From assembly GCA_026419785.1 (NCBI GenBank), contig JAODTK010005668.1:1-64000 (forward strand): a stretch of DNA of 64,000 bases. Reading direction: 5' to 3'. The notes beneath the pieces were generated by a model. That model did not search any database and was not told the DNA's origin. It saw only the letters and a program-made list of their open reading frames with translations. Source of the DNA: Sclerodactyla briareus. Its lineage: Eukaryota > Echinodermata > Holothuroidea > Dendrochirotida > Sclerodactylidae. A program made the position numbers and the translations under genes. Positions 37,701 through 49,558 of this stretch are shown piece after piece (position 1 is the first letter of the stretch; the number at the start of each line of letters is the position of its first letter).

Positions 37701-37971
37701 CCTATGTGAATAATACACTTTATATAGTGATTAACCACAGGAGTGCTCTATTCACATAATTGAGTGGTGATGGAATGGAAAAAATGAATAAAGCAAAGGA
37801 TTCGAGTGTAATTGTTGTAAAACGTATAGTATCTCAACCGCCATAAATATTCAAACATTATTGTCATCAATTTGCTAATCCCCTTAAAACATAGCAACCC
37901 TTTAACAAAAGATGGGTCTTCCGCCACGGAACCTACCCTACCCCTGGGAACTTTGTGGGTATAAACACCAA

Positions 37972-38160
37972 TTACTGAGTTGTATACCATATTTGTCCAA
38001 ACAATGATAAATGGACCCTATGGACCACTTGCAGCTCTAGTGGAACGTCTAAATCTAATAAAGATGTCTGTATATCCTCAGTGTCACCAACTGCGGTACT
38101 TCCAGCAACTCTATATTTGGCATTACTTCCCTGCTGGGTCTCGAACACTACAGTGACCAA
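37972..38160 (-). other. Open minus-strand segment, possible exon of unknown gene
   Basis: A 62-codon open segment with VTVVFETQQGSNAKYRVAG and TEDIQTSLLDLDVPLELQV has protein-like composition. An acceptor-like CTTACACCTGCAG lies ~30 bp upstream, but a stop separates it from the open frame. I do not recognise a family, so this is a weak call. Confidence 0.2.
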
Positions 38161-38399
38161 CTAAGGCTCCCCTACTGCAGGTGTAACCTGGACACCCTGC
38201 CATGGCTTGAATAGGTAGCGTAGGAAACATGACTGCATAATAGTACAAGAGAGCGCTACCAGAGCTTTATGTAAACAAACCCTTGACCTTTATTGTCGGA
38301 GGGGCCAAAAGAAAGTTGACAGGCTGGATGGAGCTGAGGCTGGAGTTGCCTGTGGGCTTATGGTAGAGTGATGAGAGAAAGTAAATTTTTGGGAAAATA

Positions 38400-39460
38400 A
38401 CTATTTATTTAATGAACATCTGATATTAGCCTTAAACTTACCTTTAATGACCCTAATGTTTTCATGAAAAAATATCCCCTCGATAAGGAAGCACCATTGC
38501 CTCACATATCAGCCATATGCAATTACAGTTTTTGGATGGTTGTTGGAGAAAATGGCAATTATTTAGCAGTTTTTTTCTTCTATATTCACCCTGACCTTTG
38601 ATGACAAACTTCATTGAACCTGTTACCCTTTGATGATATGCATTACGTTTCCCAAAGTCCATCCATATCGCATACAATCGCTAAAGGTTTTGCAGAAAAT
38701 GTTATTATTTGGCAGCTTTTTTACCTTAATTGACCTTTGATGCATGACGGTTTTTATGAAAAATGTTTTCCTCTATGCCTTGTCAAGCCCCCAAAAGGCA
38801 TTATTAATCAGATACACACGCCCTATCCTATCGCCCAACAGGTCATCCAAATCGACTTTTTGCCCTTGTAACTTGAGACCAGTGTCCAGATCGAAGCGGA
38901 GGGTTTTTTGGCTATGTAGGCCACAGAGCTCTCTCACATATCCAAAAATTTACGGTTTTTATTTTTTGCCCTGTAACGCCGAAATAAGCACATTTTCTTA
39001 AGCCTTGACCTTTGACCTTTTGACCCTCGTCCTCGTGTTTTGTGACTTGATTCCACTTAACCCCAAATTAACCAGACAAACTTCTACGATGGCACCCCCA
39101 ACTGCACTCATTCCATTGTTATTGGCCATCTAACAATACTTCGAAAGTGAATGTCTTTTTGCAATTATTCACATTACTGACCTTAAGTGACCTTTACACT
39201 GTTCTTTAAATTTATCGGGAATCAAAGGTGTACCACTCCACCAAGTTTCATGAGGATTCAACCAACTTAAAATCTGCATAAATTATGCAATTTAGAATAG
39301 GTAAATGCGAATTAGTAACATGAAATGAACTTCGTGACTCGTCCTTACCTGTAAAATTTTTGGGACTATAGATAAAACCATCTCCACAAAGTTTCGTCAA
39401 ATCCACCGCACTTCACAATATCGCGCAGCAAATTAATGCAAACCTAACTACTTAATTAGC
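38400..39460 (+). repeat. Degenerate TGACCTTTGA-rich repeat
   Basis: Three loose units with CCTTTGATG, TTTTCATGAAAAAT, TTGGCAGCTTTTT and TCATATGCAATTA-like words, then at 39200-39460 a block with AAGTTTCATGAGGATTC and AAATTATGCAATTTAG shared with the elements at 16.6 and 18.0 kb. No gene is seen from 39460 to 41950 apart from the features listed. Confidence 0.45.
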
Positions 39461-39930
39461 ATATATCGTTCCAGGAATCCTAACCATTCGTGTACACTTT
39501 CATAGTTATATACTCCGAACGGCATCCACCAATGCTCTACCCGATCAAGAGATATCTGTGCACAAGCTTCCGGGCCAAATTCCATTAAATATGCAGATTT
39601 ATGCAATGAGTATTGTCTTTTCGGGACGAAAAGTTGGATGCTTATCGACAACTCTTCACACCGCGCACCTCCACTCCCTCGTAGGCGGGGTTTAGTTGAA
39701 CGCATATTCGCCGACACTTCTACTGAAATTATCTCTAAAGCTTATTAAATAAGAGCAACAACTTTTTTTGGCTGCATTTTTTATACAAATCACCCAGTAT
39801 CCTCCTGACAGGATAGGTTTATGATTGCCTTAATGCATTAATTTTTTTCGTAAAAAAAATTGAAAATACAGATTTCATGCAAACCTTTTCAACTAACCCC
39901 GTACCGTGGAGTCGTGGAGCTAGCTCATAT

Positions 39931-39960
39931 CACAGACCTAAATACGTATTCAGGTCTGTG
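39931..39960. repeat. 30 bp near-perfect palindrome
   Basis: CACAGACCTAAATACGTATT followed by CAGGTCTGTG: 14 of 15 arm positions pair, with no loop. Confidence 0.85.
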
Positions 39961-40639
39961 GGTGCTTATTCATAAGGATCAATGAGCTGACCAGTACGGA
40001 ATTAATGCTTTAATCCGATTTATCTGAAACTTGTTACCGGCACCTGTCTGCCCTAGTGACATCTCGGATGAGTTCGCATTTGGCATCAATGCAATGCTGG
40101 GTGGGCCGTGGCATAATTTACGCGAAAACTTTGAAAGTTAGTCGGAAACTTGGTGGTAGGGACTATAGTTGATCCCGAGAAAAGTGCAGGTCATTTCAAG
40201 GTCATCGCGAGTCAAATTTGCAGAATTGATGCCGATTTTCCAAACCTTTGTCAGATTTTTGAACGAAAAAACTTGGTGGGTTGCAGGGGGATACGTTTGC
40301 TCCTGACAGGTTAAGTCATTCAGGGCCATAATGGGTCAAAATTTGCATTAATTTTATGTGATTTTTTTGTAACTTCCATATAAACGGAAATTGGGGGATG
40401 AAGGGTTACCTTTGGGGTTCTGACCAGTGGAGTGGTCTTTAGTGGGGTCTTATATGTCAGATGAGATACTTCTTCCCCAAAGGATTGCTCAATACACATG
40501 TGGCGATTTACCCGCCTACACAAGTTAGTACAATTGGGGTTGAAGAATAAATTTGGGGGCGGCGATTCGTGTTTGGCGATTGGGGAGGGAGAGTGGAGGA
40601 GAGGGGGCAAGTGGGAGAGAAGCTGATGAATTACTTCTG

Positions 40640-40690
40640 AGAAGAGCAGCACCATAGGTTGGCGCGGAGCGTCCACGAAATTTTTCATCC
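40640..40690 (-). repeat. Fragment related to the hAT-like element
   Basis: CACCATAGGTTGGCGCGGAG followed by CGTCCACGAAATTTTT matches the left subterminal block near 9188 (CACCATAGGTTGTCGCGAGC). No ends or duplication could be identified around it. Confidence 0.45.
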
Positions 40691-41954
40691 TAAACAGATC
40701 CCCCTCCTTCATATTGCAACCAGCATCCGGGATCTCGCCCGTGTCTTATGATATAGATGAAGGCTTTAAATTCACCTTGCTAACAGTAACTTACGTGTTG
40801 GTCGTCATGAACAAACGCGGTGGAAAGAACTAGCGCCTTAAGTTCACACCGAAAAAGGAGAATGGGACCTGCTATGGTTGGATCTTACGGTTGAAAGAAA
40901 ATCAGGCATAACACTTCATCGAGCCTAGCATAGCTTGAAGCTGGTGAAGTTTTCACAGCAACCAATGGGTGACAGAAATGATAACAAGGAGTCAAGAAAC
41001 GAAACACTGCGTAGTGATTCCTTGCCATATTTTTTCGTTAAAGCCTGATACCGTTCCCCAATCGAGACTCATCAGTGGTACTATGCAGACAGGCTAGATA
41101 AGAAAATCTGACTAATGACTACAACACCAACAAAGCCTAAATTGCGTTGTCAATTGTTGAGTTTCAATTTGAGTAACAAGTTCATTGTCTATCATCATAA
41201 TATCAAAATTTTTAAAGGATACAATTAAATAGCAATACATTGTGAGGGGAAAAAATGCAAGGGGAAAAAATGCCAGTGTTCGGCAAAAGGGGTGGAGGGT
41301 TTTTGCGAGCAAAAAACGAGATAACTCGGTCTCGTCAACGAAATCCTGGCGCGCGCCCTAGTCCCCTGCCTCAGGGGTAGATTTCGTTCTAGTACTGTGC
41401 CGAAACATCGATATGTTCGCCGACTTCCGATAGCTAATTTTACCGTCGCTCAGCAGTCCAATCAAGGCGTATGAACTGGAGGGGGGGGGATGCGGGGCGC
41501 CATGATGATTGGTTTTCAAAACATTCGTCATTGATGCTCTTCCCACTTCCTCATTTCAGTCAGATTGCTGAATTCCTTCTGTAATATAACTATATATCGC
41601 AATCACGACGCTTCTTTCGTCATTAGCAGCATATGTACTTTAGACAATCAGTTGTGTCTAATGTAATATGATTAGAGATTAGGGGTACTATTAGATTCTG
41701 TACAACCAATGCGGAAATAGCTTCGGCGCAGTCAGTTGACCAGGAACCGGTGAGAACGAGTTTTTCAATATAAAAGAGCACGAGGTTAAAATATGAAATA
41801 ACCCGATATTTGAGCAGCAAAAAAAATTAAGAAAAGGAGCAAAAAATAGCAAAAAATTATTGGCTCTGGGCAAAATACGGTGTCCATTCGGATTCCATAC
41901 AATGACGGCCTCGGTCTATTACCGAACCTCTGTCCTCTGTAAATTTGCGCGGGC

Positions 41955-42870
41955 AAAATATTCCCTCAAGGATTCAGTTCTTGGTCCTCCGGTATACTTT
42001 CTACACCAGCACTATCAGTGACATTCTCCGGCACATCATTGTTGACCACATGATTTTATGCTGATGCCATGCAAGTAGTTGTACCTTTCTATCACTCTCT
42101 GATCGATCATTGCTTATCAGTAGTAGACTGGAGAATGCATATCAGTGTCATGCATTGGGGCGCTGCAGCCTGTAAATAGCTTAAATGAATGACTCCAAAA
42201 ACCAAGTCATTTCATTCAACCCACAGACACCGTGAGTACCACCACTCTCCCCATGACCGTTGGGAATTCAACCTATTCAGTCTGTCAATTCTGCCAGGAA
42301 ACCTTGGAGTTACAGTGGATCATAAGCTTGATCCTTGAGTCAACATCCGCAACACGTTGGTCCATCGGGCTGGTTGGTATGCACAAATGTGACCAGTTGA
42401 GGGATGTCTCGGACAGGAGGATTGGCTGAAAAAGCTCACTCATGTTTTTGTATCATCTCGTTTGGACTTCTGCAAGAGAGTACTCGCCGGTCTCCATCTG
42501 TCTGAACTTGGTAAATTCCAGCGTATCAGAATGCAGCGCCAAAATTGTACTAAGCCCAGGCAGCATATCACTCCATATTGTAAGGCATTATGTTCCTGTT
42601 GCATCTTATTCTTCCGCGCCAGAACTTGTTCTCAAAACCCAGAATTCGCACTGAAACCTACTGAACGTGTTTTCTCTAGTTGGGGCCTCCTCTTCTGAAG
42701 CTTTTCCAGAGGAGTGTTAGGACAACTCTCCTAGTATCAGTCCCTTCAAGAGAAAGCTGAAAACTCATCTGTTCATGGTTCACTCCTGATTTCTTCTCTT
42801 CTTCGTGGTTTTAAGCGCTTCAAGCATTGCATTAAGCGCTCTAATAAGCACCACGTGCTATTTTTTAAAT
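41955..42870 (+). mobile_element. L2/CR1-type LINE, 5'-truncated 3' end
   Basis: The plus strand reads as reverse transcriptase from the SVLGPPVYF turn (about 41978), through an FYAD catalytic box at 42054-42065 with the second aspartate displaced by an indel, to NLGVTVDHKLD, LTHVFVSSRLDFCKRVLAGL, KFQRIRMQRQ, and the C-terminal LLKLFQRSVRTTL and KAENSSVHGS-like segments. This LGV.D..L ... SRLDYCN..L.GL ... LQR.QN order is diagnostic of the L2/CR1 group. The end near SNKHHVLFFK and AATAAAA matches the usual L2/CR1 3' end. About five frame changes are visible, some probably assembly noise. Confidence 0.8.
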
Positions 42871-42990
42871 AAAATGGGCCCACGGATCCAAGTGGGACCT
42901 TAACTGGACCAAAATTCAGAACACCCCGAAGGGAGGGCGGTTAGACCGAACATCATCACTGTGCACCAAACTTTGTAGAAGTAGCGTTTT
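42870..42990 (+). repeat. GGGCCC-rich family fragment
   Basis: GGGCCCACGGATCCAAGTGG, AACACCCC, GACCGAACATCATCACTGTG: a short copy of the family at 21590-22325. Confidence 0.6.
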
Positions 42991-43150
42991 GCAGGTTTGT
43001 ATCACACGTTTCTGAAAACTTCTCTAAGGGACATACTACGCGTAAAAATCGGCCCATAGCCCTATAGCAGTTGCATAGTGGGTGGACTGCCCTTCGAGTG
43101 GCGTCAGCTCTGTTTCTTCTCCCAAAAGGAGGAATATCCATGAACCCTGT

Positions 43151-43412
43151 CAGGCGCGTACCGAGAGATTTTGTCTGGGGGGGGGGGGGGCGGGGGGGGG
43201 TTTGAGGTCCGAACCAAAGGGAAAGTGCGCCTCATAAATGCCTATATAGGCTCTACTCTATGGGCATTTAGATTTAAGTGCCCCTAGACACATGCGGCGG
43301 AAAAAACCTCTACTGAACTGCCAAAAAAATTGTTTTATTTATTCGGTCCTGGGTCATGGGGTGTTGCACCTCATCCCCCCCCACCACCCCCCCCGTGGGT
43401 AGACGGCCACTG
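43151..43412. mobile_element. Short MITE-like element with G/C-run termini
   Basis: The left end is CAGGCGCGTACCGAGAG...TGGGGGG and the right end in reverse complement is CAGTGGCCGTCTACCCACGG followed by G runs. It is 262 bp with no coding content. No clear target duplication is seen. Confidence 0.5.
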
Positions 43413-43808
43413 ATCACGTGGAAATTAGGAATCTTGCCTAACTAATTGATGGTTTTGGTCTAAATAGACCGCCTCATCAGTGTTGCCTCGCGATTTCGCT
43501 AGTCGTGTGCCTAATAAATACCTACGCGGAAATTAGACACGCGATGGCCTATCTGGGAATTCGCCTGGCGATTCGCCCTATTCGCGCGCGGATTATAAAA
43601 GCAGCCTCATAGTGTCTTCACGACATATATTTGTAGGTAGATGTTTTACACCAACATATCACTACCTATACGTGATGTTGTGTTTCTGGACATTTGAGTT
43701 TGTAGGGAGGACATTCCCAACACATCCGACCATCCGTGTATATGTATGTCGAAATGGGTTAGTAGGTAGATGCAATGCCGCTACAACACATCACCACTTA
43801 CCCGTGTT

Positions 43809-44392
43809 AAGCTGCGTTTCCATGCACGCGGGGGGCGGGTAAAATCGCAAACTATACCTTTTTATAGACCCGTTCCCATGCACACGGACGCGAACGAGGG
43901 CGGGCGGGCGTTTTTTTTCTTCGAATAGGTCAATGTAGCGATTTTACCCCGCCTGCCCGCGTGGTATTTTGACAACGATTTCCAGGGATTTCTCTGTAAT
44001 CTTTACTGGTTCGTAGAACCGTAGTGCAGGGGAGAGAACAATCTTAGTTCAACTCATGTTTCAAATAGCACTCGTAACTTAAACAATTTTTCTCTATTTT
44101 TAACGGCCCGACACCTATTTGAACACAAATATTCGTATGTTTAAAACCATTGACGTGCAATTATATACTAAGTTAAGTTTCTTTTTCTTTCGAAGTTCTA
44201 ATATTTTTTTAACGCGCCATCTTTCACCTTTAGAACGAGGGTTCTTAGCAATTAAACACCGGTGCTTGGGTTTAAACAATAGTATGTGTCCGGTGTTCAA
44301 CAAATGGGGGAGGAAGACCTGATTGTGTTAAAACGCGTTCGCGTGCGTGGAAACGGGTACCCGCCCACCCGCGTGCATGGTAACACAGCTTT
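43809..44392. mobile_element. TIR element inserted in the 65 bp array
   Basis: The left end AAGCTGCGTTTCCATGCACG continues CGGGGGGCGGGTA; the right end is its reverse complement (CCGCCCACCCGCGTGCATGG, then TAACACAGCTT). Removing 43809-44392 rejoins the array unit at GTGTTA|TAGTG. The interior, with one 67-codon plus-strand ORF (44119-44322), has no recognisable protein. Confidence 0.65.
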
Positions 44393-44689
44393 ATAAAGTG
44401 CCTTCACAAAGGTTGGTAGGTAGATGTGATGTCCCAACACATCATTACCTAACTGTGTTATGTCTTCCAGAGAAGGTTTTGTGGGTAGACATGAAGTAAC
44501 AACACACCACTACCTCACCCATGTTATAGTGTCTTCACGACATAGGTTTGTAGGTAGATTGGCCCACAAAAACAAAACTATCACTAGTCACTACCTATTG
44601 TGTTCTCAAGATGGGTTTGTAGGGAGATGTAATGTCCCAGCACATCACTAGCCATCCGTATTATAGTGTCAAGACACGAGTTGGGTGGA

Positions 44690-44850
44690 AGAATGGTATC
44701 AATGACACTTTGCAAAACAAATTACCGGGTTTGAAATCCAGCAGTCCCTGGAGGTTTTTCCTTAGGTGGCTGTGCTTGCAGTTGCGATGGGCCCAAGTTC
44801 TTACTTCATGGGTCTCCGTAATGCATGGACTTTCTGGGGTTTGTTACTGG
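44690..44850 (+). mobile_element. Degenerate tRNA-derived SINE fragment
   Basis: GGTATCAATGACACTTTGCA, the B-box-like GGGTTTGAAATCC (about 44728-44740) and CTTAGGTGGCTGTGCTTGCAG parallel the SINE at 46350. It interrupts the tandem array. Confidence 0.6.
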
Positions 44851-44999
44851 ATATTTGTAGATGTAATATACCAACACATCACTACCTATCCGTGTTATAG
44901 TGTCATCAAGACATGTTCGTAGGTGGACGTAATGTAACAAAACAACACATCTGTCTATTCAATGACACATGTTTGTCACCTGTTCCTCTCATATAAAAT

Positions 45000-45900
45000 G
45001 ACTGGTCCTGTAACTGCCAATACGTATGGCACATTCCCCTTTATTTATCCTGTGAGGCATCGTCTAATCCCTAACCTCCATTGAGAGGGCCATGCTTGTG
45101 TCGGGTGACTTCCCCTTTTTTTTTCCCTGTTGTTTCGGGAAGGCCGGCCGCACATAAACTCCTACACTTTCCAAGCACTGAACTGGATTATGGTGAGGGT
45201 TACAGATGACAAAGAGTGATTTTAGCAAAGTCCAGGTGTGTGAACCTGACTTTGAAGATGTTGCTGCTTTGCTTGGGGAGTTTCTGCATAATCAGGTGGA
45301 TGGACCTGAGCACTGAGTCCGAAGGCAAATCCGCGCGATCCTCCAGGTAGATTGGATCAAGACATCAATCTGGTCCGGATGTTTGGTGAAAATTTCACCC
45401 GGCCGGCGTGTCACAGTGGCTCTGCGTCGAGCATGAAACTAAGGCGATATACCTCTCTCTGATTTGAAGGAACATCTGCTGTGAATATATGCCTAGTGTG
45501 ATATACAGTGTCAATACCTAGTATGTTATATGGACCCATGTACCACAATATATCTGTTATTTTTCATCTTGAGGCATGAAATACCCACAATGTGTAGAGA
45601 CCAATTAACAAGGAATACAGAACCTCTGCCAGACATCTATACCAAGCTGGTGATGATCATTGAGATGAAAAACAAGACTTTCCAAGGCTGATCGAAATGA
45701 TAGTGAAATAGGATGATACGTAAGTCAAACACCACTAATAATGCAAAATGTAAATTTATCCGTTTTTATTATAGCATGGTTATGTATCCAAATATATACC
45801 TAGTATTTTCCAGAGAAAGAAAAGGAATTGAAGAGACCTCTAGTACTTAGTTTATGGCCACTGGACCAATATTCAGAAAGCATGTATATAGATCTCTTGA
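45000..45900. other. Stretch without a recognised gene
   Basis: No repeat family or coding exon could be supported; the segment 45150-45460 is GC-balanced and partly open but unassigned. Confidence 0.4.
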
Positions 45901-45964
45901 GTAGTGACATGTTGCATTAAACACTCTCCCCCACCCCCCCCCAAAAAAAAAGAAAAAAAACGAG

Positions 45965-46125
45965 TGAAGCTATCGCCCTCGTCTGTCAGATGGGGCCTTA
46001 ATGGTGATCACAGGAGCAGGAATTCTCACCCCTGCCTCGTTACTCAGAGCACTCTTCGAGAAGAGTAAGCGAGATTCGCTGGTGTCCTTCCACGCCCAAA
46101 ACTGGAGCCTCTACAATTTCTGACT
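45965..46125 (+). mobile_element. SINE body fragment
   Basis: CGTCTGTCAGATGGGGCC, CAGGAGCAGGAATT, CACCCCTGCCTCGT and GAGAAGAGTAAGCGAG match the body of the SINE at 46650-46790. The tRNA head is missing. Confidence 0.6.
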
Positions 46126-46349
46126 AAGGATTTACTTAGTCAGTTGAAGCACCTTCTAGTGGGAGCATTACATGAGGCGTATAAGTAAAAGAAGCTGCTC
46201 CTTGTTGGGGGGGTGAATGATAATGTGTGCATGGTATAGCTGAGAACTTTATCAAATATATCACATGTCACACAGAAATTTCAAGCCGTGAGAGAATATA
46301 TACGAACGTAGTCCTATCAAATGAAAACACACAGTTAAAAAATGGATAG

Positions 46350-46880
46350 TACCGGGAATCATGGGCGGGAGAATAGTAGAGCGGTATCAGTGTCGCTTTG
46401 CATGCAACAGGTCCCGGGTTCGAATTCCAGCCGATCAGCACCGGGCGTTTTTCCAGAAGTGGCTGTATTTGAAGTTCGACTGGCGTGTTCCTGGTCGTAG
46501 GTTCCTGGTCTGCTGTTGAGCAGTGGGCTTGGTAATTTCGGGGGTTGTTTCGGGGGCACTTGCAATAGGTCTCGTCGGTCGGCTGTTGAGCAGTGCGTCG
46601 AACATCTTCCGCTCCTCCAGGTTCTGAGAACGTGGTCAGGTCCTGGAGTTCACTGATCGTCCGTCGGATGGGGCGTAAAATGCCGCGTGGGTCCCGGGAG
46701 CAGGGATTGGTGTCACTCCTGCCTCGATATCATCTGAGCATAGATCGAGAGAAGAGAAGGCGAGTTGTCCCCGGTGCTCATCCACGATCAAAAAAAATTC
46801 GGTTAGGGTTCAAAGATGAGTCTCAAATGGGCTTCCTGAACCCGTAGCAATCAAATCAAATCAAATCAAATCAAATCATA
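46350..46880 (+). mobile_element. Full-length tRNA-derived SINE
   Basis: The tRNA-like head has an A-box region TAGTAGAGCGGTATCAG (about 46374) and a strong B box GGTTCGAATTCC (46417-46428). A body with CGTCCGTCGGATGGGGCGTA and CACTCCTGCCTCGATA follows, and the 3' tail is (ATCAA)n at 46850-46878. A CGTCGGATGGGACGT-like body motif occurs, to my recollection, in SINEs of many marine animals. Two related fragments lie at 44690 and 45965. Confidence 0.8.
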
Positions 46881-47690
46881 ACACATGAGTACAAAAGGTG
46901 CCTTGGATTGTGGTAGCAATTCAAAACTTATTGTAAAACATAGTTGAAAATAAATTATCAAAATCACTGTACTTGAAAAAAATGATGAGACATCACAATC
47001 AAGAATACTCAATGTTAATTTAAAAGTGAAGAAAGTGAAAAAACAAAACAATATCATTCAAAGATTGTTTGAATATCATCACCATGTTTGTACAACACTT
47101 CAAGGGTTATGATTTCTTGAGTTACAGTCTCATATTTCATTCAAGCTTGCCACTAGTCAAGTTAATACTTTCTATCACTTAAGACCCTCAACAAGAAAGC
47201 CAAGGGCTTTGTGGTTCCTTGCCTAAAGGATCAAATTGAGCCCCACCTCTTATGAATATTAATGAGTATAAAACAAAAACAGCATTGTGGATGTTGGAAC
47301 CTTTCATCGGTCTTGTCAAATTTGACGAAAATCGGACCTACGGTTGTTGTGATATGCCATCTCGTCATTTTGCTTCAAGGCCTCGCATACTCATGAATAT
47401 GAATTAGATTGGCACCAAAACCAGTGGGACTATCGACTCTCTATCAGGAGCATCCACCACCCAAGTATGGGAGCAAAAACTGCTATAAACCCTGCCCCTT
47501 TTGAATAATCATATCGAAACTATTTTTTTTTTAATGGCAACTTCATGATGTGACCATAAAATTGTATTCAGCCATGTAGTTTAGTATATACCAGTACAGT
47601 AGTTATTGCAGAGAAGTCATTTTATAGATTTGTAATATATGCATGAAGAAAAAGGAGGCGGGAAGGTTAGAAATCTGGAAGTGGTGAAGG
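46881..47690. other. Stretch without a recognised gene
   Basis: AT-rich, with a TTTGACGAAAATCGGACCTA-type segment (47310-47345) that looks like a decayed repeat. No ORF is supported. Confidence 0.45.
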
Positions 47691-47693
47691 ACT

Positions 47694-47772
47694 CATCGCT
47701 CCACCTGGGTCTGAACCCTAGACCTCTTGCTTCACATGCAAGCCCCCTACCAATTAAGCTGTGAAGCCCTAT
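47694..47772 (-). pseudogene. tRNA-like sequence (tRNA pseudogene or SINE head)
   Basis: On the minus strand AGCTTAATTGGTAG resembles an A box/D arm, GCTT-GCATGTG-AAGC an anticodon-like hairpin, and GGTCTAGGGTTCAGACCC a T arm with B box. The acceptor stem does not pair well and position 33 is not T, so a working tRNA is unlikely. Confidence 0.55.
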
Positions 47773-48195
47773 ATATATATAAAAATATAATAAAAAATAA
47801 AATCCGTTTAGAAAAAACATCAGATACCATTTTTCGAAAGACAAATCATGCATCCTGATAGAAAAATGTACAAATTCAGCCCTGACTGACTGACTAACAG
47901 AACTCTTAATAAAACAGCATACTCCCAGAGTATGAAATATGGTTAACCGATCCAAGCAATATAGAGAGGATCAAGGCAGTTTTGTGAGGGAGCAACAGTA
48001 AGTAAGGCCACCCGCAGGAACCAGGTTCAATCCTGCTTTGTATCCGGCTCCATCACAAGCTATTCCTTCTCAGGTATATAGCTTTATTTCTTTTTTTGTG
48101 TGTTCAGTAGCTGTATATCATTACTTCCGATCTCATGGGACCCGAAGACATATTGTAGACCATTATTTGCCATTTCACCTTTTTTGCTGTTGCTG

Positions 48196-48224
48196 GTTGC
48201 TATAGCAATGGTTGTTATGGTAAC
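48196..48224 (+). promoter_or_regulatory. Two adjacent RFX-type X-box motifs
   Basis: GTTGCTATAGCAAT (48196-48209) and GTTGTTATGGTAAC (48211-48224). The second fits the RFX consensus GTHNYYATRRNAAC at every position; the first differs only at the last base. No promoter or gene is recognised next to them, and they may belong to a repeat. Confidence 0.45.
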
Positions 48225-48689
48225 AAGTATGGTGATTAGGAAGTCCCACTGAGGGGTACCAAAGGGTGAGGTACCATAGGTGCTGGGCGGACCAGCAATA
48301 AGGTGAACTCAAAAAGATGATTGTTCACCACATTTTCACAAATTTTCCATTACAATTTTTCAGAGAGAAAATGCATTCAACAAATTTTCTTCCAGGATAC
48401 CTTTTCCAAGCTCCATTAGCCAAATTCTTGCTATTTCATTGTTTCATGTTTAAGTGAATACTCCAAAATGGCTTAGTAAACATTAATACCTTAGACTCCA
48501 TGATAGCACTATTCAAAATTCAACTAGCAGAATACCAAAAGTCCAGAGTGAATCCTTGACTGAACCTGACCATATCAAGCTGCCGTGGGTCACTTTGCAA
48601 CGCTATTAGAGTTACCTACTTTGATCTCAGCATTGGCTCATTACATGGGAACCACAAAGGCCGAGGCGTGATTCATCCAGGTGTTGGTC

Positions 48690-48970
48690 GACTTATCATG
48701 TTCACAAGCCAAAATTAGCTAGACTTTCATTTTCTCCATAATTTTCCAATTTTGTACACCAAAAATTAGTTAACTGGACCCCCATAATCTCCACCAAAAA
48801 CAATAGGGCCCATGTACTCCTAATAGAAAGCTGCACACCAAATTTCAAGTTTAGACCTCTTTTACCTCTGATGACCTTACCCCGAAACAATAGAGTTCCT
48901 GTACTCATCATGGAGAAACCCACGTATCAAGTATGAGCCCCATCCATCCAGGTGGGGTCGAGTTATAATG
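48690..48970 (+). repeat. Single copy of the ~330 bp repeat family
   Basis: CCAAAAACAATAGGGCCCAT, AGAAAGCTGCACACCAAATTT, CATCCATCCAGGTGGGGTCG: as in the array at 13590-15655. It lies downstream of the MSMO1 last exon. Confidence 0.7.
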
Positions 48971-49558
48971 ACCATGACCAGGTGTCACTCATACACTAAC
49001 ACCCACTGGCATGCCTGCATAGATTCCTTGAAAACAAATATAGACAAGATAAGACACATTTAATCAGTTGCATCACTAATACTAAAACAGTCAGCAGACT
49101 AGACAACAGCACTTTATTTGTTAACCTTTTAAGCACATCCTTCAAAACTCGCATCTGAAAACTGCATATTCCTATTAACAGTATGGATACACTGGTCAAC
49201 CACCTGCATAGACTTAGTCATAAACCAAAGCAGTTGACTTGGTGCAAACTGCAGATGTGAAAGAATTACCCTTAACAGTAGAATATGCTGGTGGCCATCA
49301 CCCTTATGCACAACAGAGCTTACAATGCTGTCAGGAAGTTCACTATAACTGGTGCTAACAGCAGAGATGAAAGGATTACTATTGAAGGTATGAATATTCC
49401 GTCAATAGTCAGTCACAATTTTCCAGAAAGTGAACACTTGTTGTGGTCAACAGTCCAGCACACCGGTAATCCTGAACTACTGCAGTTGAAAAGGTGCTAA
49501 CACGGCAGAAGTACAAGAATTACCATGAAAGAAATGAAAATTTTGCTTAATCACAGCC

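Larger units (their letters stand above)
43600..44950 (+). repeat. ~65 bp tandem array, interrupted twice
   Basis: Units carry TAGTGTCTTCACGACAT, GGTTTGTAGGTAGATGTAAT, GTCCCAACACATCACTACCT and ATCCGTGTTA. Four units lie before 43809 and about seven after 44393. The array is cut by a TIR element (43809-44392) and by a SINE fragment (about 44690-44850). Confidence 0.8.

Noticed and set aside
48000-48045. GGTTCAATCCTGC as the B box of another SINE
   Set aside because: No A box at the proper distance and no similarity to the SINE at 46350.
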